DNA from: Amyelois transitella
Lineage: Eukaryota; Arthropoda; Insecta; Lepidoptera; Pyralidae
DNA: 64,000 nucleotides
Direction of reading: 5' to 3'
NCBI RefSeq assembly: GCF_032362555.1
Contig: NC_083527.1
Span: 3,100,001 to 3,164,000 of the forward strand
Below are positions 56,891-64,000 of the stretch, piece by piece (within the stretch, counting starts at the first letter, position 1; every line of letters starts with the position of its first letter). The notes below the pieces were generated by a model. The model did no database searches. It saw only the letters and a list, made by a program, of their open reading frames with translations, and had not been told where the DNA came from. The translations under genes were made by a program, and so were the position numbers.

Positions 56891-58404
56891 GGTAAGACGT
56901 AGGTAATACCAATTAAAGTATCCTTTGAAATATAAACTTCAGCTAAAGATCTGAAATTTGGCGATTACATTTTTTGTGACGATTCCCAAATATTTGTTAC
57001 CAAAATAGTATCATCCTGTGCTTTAACCCGAGTGGTTTGGGCCATTACCTCGTTGCCTGTACTTATTAATAAAGCGAGGAAAACACGCGAATCTGATAGC
57101 GAGGCTGGTGTGCTAAACAAATATTGAGCACTTGTTTATTTTGTGTGCGGTCGAGAGAATTGGCGCGTTGATTTTGATCGACGGCTCAAATTGTTGGTAA
57201 ATTCTAAAGCCGTTTTGCGAACGATTGGAATAGGACTTTAAAGTTATTATTAAGTCTATCTGAGGATTTCATTTATGCAGGTAAATTGTTTGAAATACAA
57301 GATACAGAGGTGACAACTAAGACATTATCATAATATATATTAACTTTGCAGAATTTAGATTTTTTAAAATATAAAAATTAAAACAATCTGTAAATCATTA
57401 TAAATACATAAATGGACTAATAATTTGGAATTAGAAAGGTTGGTCATTAAAGAAAAAAAACCTGCATTGATTTTAATAAAATGTGGCACATAGACCTATC
57501 TAACACAAAGAAAGAATTGGTTTAATGTGATAAGGCATAGACGGAAACTACATAATTCTTTCGCTTTTGTCCACATTCGTTACTAATTACTGGTAAAGTA
57601 ATATTAACCCAAACCAATATGGTATTATTAAAATTCGATAAGCCAATCTCAATTCATTGTGGCCCCACTATATTGGAACAACATCTTAACCAGCATTAAC
57701 CCGTAGGTACATTACGACGAAACCTCTTCAATAGCTTATTGAATAATCCTTCATAGAGATCAAAGATAACTCTCCCCACACACAAATTTATAAATTAATA
57801 TTGCCAGCGAAAATTAATGTAATTAGCCTTAATCGCTGTTTTGTTTACTTTGCCAAGCCATGAGAAAAATATACTTTTAAATTTTTCACTCTATCTGGCC
57901 GGTATCATGTCGAAAATTTTTAAAATTCGAACTTATTTTTTGTTTTATTTTCAAGACTGTAACTTAATAACCCACGGCCTTTGCCCTTATGTTATTGAAC
58001 TTTGTGATAACATCTGCTAAGGAATATTTTATTAAGGCATTTTACCTCCTAAGTAAGTAGGTTTAAAAGTTTTAAAATCAATTTTTTTGTTGTTGGAGTT
58101 TTTGAACATAAGTATAAAGATATTGAGGGGTTCAATTTAACCCACCAAATGAATGCTTAATCGCGAGAAACTATATCTTGCCTCCCACGGAAGTACAATC
58201 AAGTACAAACTCCTTGTTAAAAAATTTTGAATAAAGAAAAGTTCGTAATTTTAAATAATGTATGATTATTATCTTTCTTCCATCTCTTTTTAATTAGGCC
58301 AATCAAAAAGAGATAAAACTTCAATAAAAGAGATAAACCTACAATAAAATAAATATTTCAAGGTGAATTTTCCTTTCTTTCAGTGCTGCTTCCTGTCAGT
58401 ACAT

Positions 58405-58880
58405 ACATATATCAGATCTTTGTCTCTAAAGGGGTAGACAAAATGAAAAGGCTCGAGAAATCTCATAGACCACGTTCAGCTCAATAACTTAATGATAGAA
58501 AAGAGATTCAGACAGTGACAGGTGGACATCCCATCTGTCATAGATATGCTGACATACAACTTAAATTTAAACATACATAAAATCAATCCTCTTGCCCGAA
58601 GGGGTAGGCAGAAACTATACAGACTATCTTTCCTCTTGCTACCACCACTGCATACTCCTTTCGCTTCATCCACATTCATAACTCTCGTCATGCAAGCTTG
58701 TCGGTTTTGAATATTTCTACATACAATCACGTCCTTATGACTTACGGGGTAAACCTCAGGGGTAGATAGAGCTAACAGTCTCAAAACAGTACAGCTTTTA
58801 ATGAGAATAAGTTTCAAATACAAAGTAATAGAAGTAAGTTAACAACATTAGCATGTTGTTAGCCCATCGCCTACAAACTT
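58405..58880 (-). repeat. Cluster of diverged SINE and LINE tails
   Basis: Old SINE copy 58405-58530, LINE 3' end 58570-58705 (minus frame ACMTRVMNVDEAKGVC), and another old SINE 58723-58880, all in the same orientation. Confidence 0.6.
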
Positions 58881-59221
58881 CAACTTTATTGCTAGCCTTT
58901 TCCTTAATTGACTTGCTAATAATTATTAATATGTACGTTATATCCGAAGTAATGATTTTATTTAACTATACCACATTAAACTCTGCTATTTAATGAGTAA
59001 CCTGGGATTTGCGAAATAACGCATAATGTTGAGGAGCCGCGATTGTTTCATTGCGATCGGCTTATTGATTGGTTGGAAAAATCGTGCTCGCGCCGCTGGG
59101 GTGACCATGAGTTATAAATGAGTATTGTAAAAGATCAAACGATCATTTCGCCAACACCGGTCTCAATGCCAGATCAGAAATAAACGAAAAACGTTTGGTT
59201 TGACTGTAGGCAAAAGTAAGA

Positions 59222-59407
59222 ATGTTTAAGTTGGTACTTCCTACGATAGGCTTGCGTTCTTCAAATAATTTAACTCTTGCTACTCTCTTTCGTCAAACTA
59301 TTATTTACTCTCCCTTCTTCGCTGTAACTGCTGTAAGACTCTGGTACGAGTTACCGGGATTTATTAACAAAGCGCCTGCGTTTAGTCTGGCAAGCTTCAA
59401 GGCTTAG
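59222..59407 (+). repeat. LINE reverse-transcriptase ORF C-terminal remnant
   Basis: The open frame contains FFAVTAVRLWYELPGFINKA, the 'AVRLWNxLP' end typical of many LINE ORF2 proteins (Jockey/CR1-like), then PAFSLASFKA and a stop. Only the last 60 codons remain. Confidence 0.6.
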
Positions 59408-59430
59408 GTCGTCAATTTGATATGAATGTT

Positions 59431-59684
59431 ACATACATATGGTCACGTCTATATCCCTTGTGGGGTAGACAAAGCCAACAGTCTTGAAAAGACTGATAGG
59501 CGACGTTCAGCTATTTGGCTTAATGTTAGAATTGATATTCAAATAGTGACAGGTTGCTAGCCCATCGCCTTAAAAAAAGAATCTCAAGTTTGTAAGCCTA
59601 CCCATTAGTCGCCTTTTACGACATCCATGGGAAAGAGATGGAGTGGTCCTATTCTTTTTTTATTGGTGCCGGACACTACACGGC
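59431..59684 (-). repeat. SINE-like element, full length
   Basis: TACATATGGTCACGTCTATA to TTGGTGCCGGACACTACACG, directly downstream of the LINE remnant. A partial copy at 60861-60970 (GGGGCAAACAGAGCCAACAG) and a tail at 61950-62005 lie further on. Confidence 0.85.
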
Positions 59685-62600
59685 TATGAACGTTGCTTGA
59701 GAAGAATATGCTGGAATTTCGTGAATTAACGTGATCGTCTTTTTAGTTTTACATATTCGTTCAATATTTTTTTAATTTATGATTTTCCTTTTTTAATTCT
59801 TATAAACATGGTCACCTTACCCACCGTGGGCGCAGCGTGGGTGCTCTCCGCAACTATGTGATGCACATTAAATTTGATTGTTTCTGCAACCAGCGCGCTC
59901 AGATTTATTGCACTTAACCACTCATTTGGATATTAAACGGATATCAATTTATTACTAAATATTAATATCGTGACGCTAACAAATGTCAGTGCAAAGGTGA
60001 AGTCTAAGTGATCCATTAATGGTAAAGTTTTGATAAATCAATTAGGTGTTAAAGTTATGGAGAAGCATGAGCTCGAATCAAACATAGTTGAAAATTTGAA
60101 ACACGTTGAAAATAGAATCTTAGATAGATCAAGAATTTTTGATTTTTGAAATCGCTTCTTTGTACTTGGGATTTTCCTTTAGGCGATGATCTTGTTAGAC
60201 TATCTGTAAATCTATGCCAACCGAAACGTGGACTTTGACAGTTATGACTATTTACTTGGCTCTGTCTACCTCGTGAGTGATGTAAAACGTGTGCGTTTAC
60301 TTTCCAAACTCACTCACAAGTCGAATTCGAATTGAAACTACTGTCTCCGATCGCACAAATTACATTTATATCGCTGAGAATTTATTACCGAGAAACAAAT
60401 GAAAACCACGTCCAGAAAGTAAATCCAATCTGCGGATGTTACCAGGAGCGCAGAGCGGCGGCAGTGGTCGCATCGCAAAGAATGTCGTCGCTTATTTTAT
60501 GTGTGCGCGCGCATTCGATGACAAGCGGCCATCGGCCACTTCTCTACGCGTTATGTATGCCTGGTACTTTTTGGTATAGAGATTCTTGATTCAGTCGGTT
60601 TGTCCGGTTGTTTTGTCCGAAGCCTCGAAGTAGTAGTAACGGAATGAATTTATTTTTAGAAACAGAAGTACAATTTTGAGCCTTAGTAAGGTAGATACCA
60701 TTGATTTTGCAAATTTCAGTATAATTTTCCTGTAGGACTAAATAATCCTAGTTCTAGATGTGATACCTTGTATCCAATTTCAACAACTACAATCAAACAA
60801 CTACAAAAATTCAGACATCTTTCGTCCGTACCGTCCCTCCGTATCGTATCAGCGTACTATGCGGGGCAAACAGAGCCAACAGTCTTGAAAATACTGAAAG
60901 GCCACGCTCAGCTGTATGGCATAATGATGGAATTGAGATTCAAATAGTGACGTGTTGTTAGCTTTTCATTCACTCTTTTTAAAAAAAAAAGCATTGCAGC
61001 CGCATTCTTAAATATCTCTGTTTGAATAGTTACATTTAATTAAAGATGACGTACTTAAATTATAATGTTATGGCGAAGGGAAGATGTTTAAGGATAAAGC
61101 AACGTAGGCTTGAGCAAAATCTAAGTATGCCCTGTCATTCGATCATGAAGACTAGTCCAAACACCCTCTATTAACCCCATTAATTCAGCCATATTATTAG
61201 TCACTCACAAAACGTACTACTCTCCACTGTATTGACGGTATGACATCTTTATACCCTGCATTACCTTCAATTACCATAATAGAGTGAAAGATACGTAGCA
61301 GCCGCTGCCCATTGGACGTCGGCTGCCACTAAGTAAGTATTTATGCTAAAGGGCGGCTTGGTCCGTAATAAACAAATGACGCGCTACCAGATTTAAGGCC
61401 CTACGTCGCAATTATTTCGCTATTTCGACGCGGCGAAGCCGGCAAAAGGCGGCTTGCTTATTTGAATTTTAAGTAGGAACAGCGACTCTGCATGTTAGAG
61501 GACTCAGGATCTTAATCTTTGTAAGGTTTCTCCGCGATTTCTTGATAAGACTGAAACTGAAGAGTAGTTCTGGATTATTAATGGTTGGGACATTATTAGT
61601 TGCAAGTTTATGGCAAACTTTAGATGGAGAATAAGGGATATTTTTACTCTTGTTGGATTATAGATACTCAGTGAAAAGTGTTTTGTCTAAAATGTGCCAT
61701 GTCTCCACTTCATCTCTGACTAATTAATGAACGCAGTAGGAGATTACTAAGGGAATGAGCACTTTCAGAATCTCTAAGTGCAAAAATCATAATCCAATTT
61801 CCTCTGTTAGCCGGATTGCGGAAATTTGAAAATAGTGTAATTACCTGACTTATCAACTACCGCTTTTTACGCAAATTCTGTATTGCCCATCTTCTTAGAG
61901 AAGACGGGAAGACGCAACCGGAACAAACGCCAACCGCTTATAAGAACGAACATACATATATTCACGTCTATATCCCTTGCGGGGTAGTCAGAGCCAACAG
62001 TCTTAGAACTCATAAGAGTTACAAAAAATAAAGTAACTAAGTATTGCTTCAACTTTCTTCAAGTTAGTCTCCAAAATAATAAACAGATTATTTTTTGTAG
62101 AGAGGCAATTTAAGCAACAACAATTTTAACTGATACTCAACGCGACGCGGCTACTGGATGTCTGGATAATATCTTAAAAATGATAAATCACTTCCATCAC
62201 CGAGCGACTCGTCAAAATGAACTTATTTGTCAAACTTAGATGTTTGTGTAACGATAAAGAAAACAGGAAATTGAAATACTGTATCACTGGCCGAAAATCA
62301 AGCACTACGGCAGCCATTTTGGATGCTAATCGTCGCTCACCATGATTTGAATATGGAACTCTTTATTCATAAAACGCGGTAAGATTTTCCTTTTTTTTCA
62401 ATTTTTTAGTGAACAGTTGATGGATATTGTTAAGGAGGAAATGGCTGCTGTTACACAAGGTACTGTGATGGGTAAAAGATTACTATCACATGGGCTATGA
62501 TTCGTTTTAAAAGATTTTATGTTAGTTTTATGACCTGTTGAAGCTTCCTTATTTTTATTTACTAACTTAGAAATTATAAAACTGATTATATTTTTCTCAA

Positions 62601-63784
62601 AAAAACACAGTTTTCGGATTGAATATCCATGTGTAAATAATTACATGTAATTATTGATTACATTAATATAGATGAGTTAGTATTTTATTGTACAAGTAAG
62701 AGGTATCAAATTTATTTTAGGGCTAGCAAGGGCTGTATGTGTGTGATTAAACCCGTACATATTTATATCATAAGTATTCAGGTCATGTGCATGAATGTGT
62801 ATTTTAAAATGAGACTGATCAAGAATCTCGCAGGAAAACATTGATTTTGTCGTAATTCTCACGAGCATCGACGAGTAAAAAGTTTCAATTATCACCGTCT
62901 ATGGTAGCAGTGTTGCCAGACGATTGATTTGTAATCGCGCTCAGTGTTCCATTAAAAAAATGTATGTTGTATACCTAATCGACGTATTAAATCTGCCAAG
63001 TTTACTTTTTATTAAGTAGTTACGGGAATTCGCAAAGTTTGTACTCAAAATGGATTTTATCAGAATGTTTTCGATGTATCAACCCATATAAAAAAAATAT
63101 ACCATAAAGTGCTGCTAATAAAGTTGTATTTTACTCGACTTGGACGGTCAACAGTGAGTTTGTTTCATAAATTTAATTCAGCGATTAAAGTTAATGTTTT
63201 AATTAATCAAATATACATTTCAATCACGGAGGGAGGACATTTTTGGAGTTCCTTGAGGGAAAAGAGGAATAAAACATTGATTCCGGTTAATTGTGTGTTC
63301 GTCACGTCCCGACCAATGGTGGAGTATTTCAAGTCATAAATTAGTTCTTTATGTTGAATGCCATTGTTTTGTGCGATGCTGTGACTGATTTTTAGAGTGC
63401 AAATTAAAATTAATGTAAGTGTACGATCAACAACATATCAACTTACCCAAATTCACCGCGACTTCGCCTCTATAATGGTGTCTTACAGTTTAGTGCAGCG
63501 TAACTTGACATGAGGTTCATTGTACATAATTTTTTTATGGGTGGACATATTTCTTTTGAAGAAAAGTGAATTTAATCTATATTGGACAATGGTTAATCCA
63601 GATTCAAAATTCAGTAACTTGAATATGCTGGTGTCCTCACGATGTCTTCGTAAGAGTATCGGTTATTACTTGGTAAGATAATGTTTATTCAAGCTTTTTT
63701 AAGTTGGGTACATTTACCACTTGACTAATATTGCTTAAATATATTATATTTTTCCAATAAATTAAATTAAAATGTTGACCAAAA

Positions 63785-63867
63785 ATGGTCTCATTAAAAA
63801 ATACATTGCGGGCGAAGCTTAATGCCGCTATAAATGAGCGCGGGCTGTCCGATCATGCCGTATACGG
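63785..63867 (+). CDS. Possible first coding exon of a gene continuing past the window
   Basis: ATG followed by SLKNTLRAKLNAAINERGLS, then DHAVYG and a strong donor (G|GTATGT). The codons look used and the helix is amphipathic, reminiscent of N-terminal LisH/TOF-type segments, but I cannot name the gene. A short upstream ATG frame (63771-63821, out of frame) overlaps it. Only 83 coding bases are visible and the next exon is not in the window, so this is a tentative call. Confidence 0.4.
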
Positions 63868-64000
63868 GTATGTTTTATCTTCTAACTTTTAAAACATATT
63901 ATTTGTAATTCTTTCAGATAAAGAAATATCGATTTTATCACTTATCAACAGCAAAATAATTTCATTTATCTGTCTTAACTAATTTATAAATGCGAAAGTT

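Larger units (their letters stand above)
55188..63784. other. Gene-poor 8.6 kb between BSDC1 and the right-hand exon
   Basis: Holds the BSDC1 promoter side, a GC-rich promoter-like block (56,100-56,260), a tRNA-headed SINE (56,455-56,890), SINE-like copies near 58.4, 58.8, 59.4, 60.9 and 61.95 kb, and a LINE remnant (59,222-59,407). I saw no conserved protein segment in the rest on either strand. It may be a long first intron of a plus-strand gene. Confidence 0.45.

Noticed and set aside
1-64000. tRNA, rRNA or snRNA genes
   Set aside because: No cloverleaf with intact box A and B was found apart from the SINE head at 56.9 kb.

Overview
This is a stretch of an insect nuclear genome, almost certainly a moth or butterfly. 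It is AT-rich and has compact multi-exon genes with GT-AG introns. It carries dozens of short interspersed repeats of types common in Lepidoptera: 'CCCGCGACTTCGTCCGCG' elements, and a roughly 260-bp element that starts GTGCCGTGTGGTTCCCGG and ends in (TATG)n. The protein genes are conserved animal genes whose closest remembered relatives are from insects. I spliced every gene model by eye. Exon phases close exactly for all of them except one junction in BSDC1.

Layout. 0.5-8.8 kb (+): CDC14 dual-specificity phosphatase, with the single-exon complex I assembly factor NDUFAF4 nested in one intron on the same strand. 9.2-17.4 kb (-): METTL3, the m6A RNA methyltransferase catalytic subunit, 13 exons, convergent with CDC14. 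18.2-19.4 kb (+): NDUFB9, divergent from METTL3. 19.9-21.9 kb (+): TTC4/Dpit47, an Hsp90 co-chaperone. 22.5-28.9 kb (-) and 34.9-42.0 kb (+): two paralogous ten-exon genes for an unrecognised secreted protein (called A and B here). Their introns lie at matching positions, and they flank the vesicular GABA transporter VGAT (31.4-34.0 kb, -) in opposite orientations. 45.8-55.2 kb (-): BSDC1, a BSD-domain protein, its introns packed with repeats. 55.2-64 kb: a long gene-poor stretch with a GC-rich promoter-like block near 56.2 kb and one plausible first coding exon (63,785-63,867) of a gene that continues beyond the window.

The genes do not form one pathway. Two serve mitochondrial complex I (NDUFAF4, NDUFB9). 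METTL3, CDC14, TTC4 and BSDC1 are general cell functions. VGAT is neuronal.

The most interesting signals are four. (1) Five matches to the miR-7 seed lie within 570 bases directly downstream of the VGAT stop codon, in the orientation of its mRNA. (2) The divergent secreted-protein paralogues keep the same intron phases and several identical exon lengths. (3) A recent, nearly identical copy of part of VGAT exon 2 sits inside an intron of paralogue B, bounded by SINE sequence. (4) A 32-bp minisatellite appears to have grown from the 3' splice-donor end of a BSDC1 exon and repeats the donor-like sequence.
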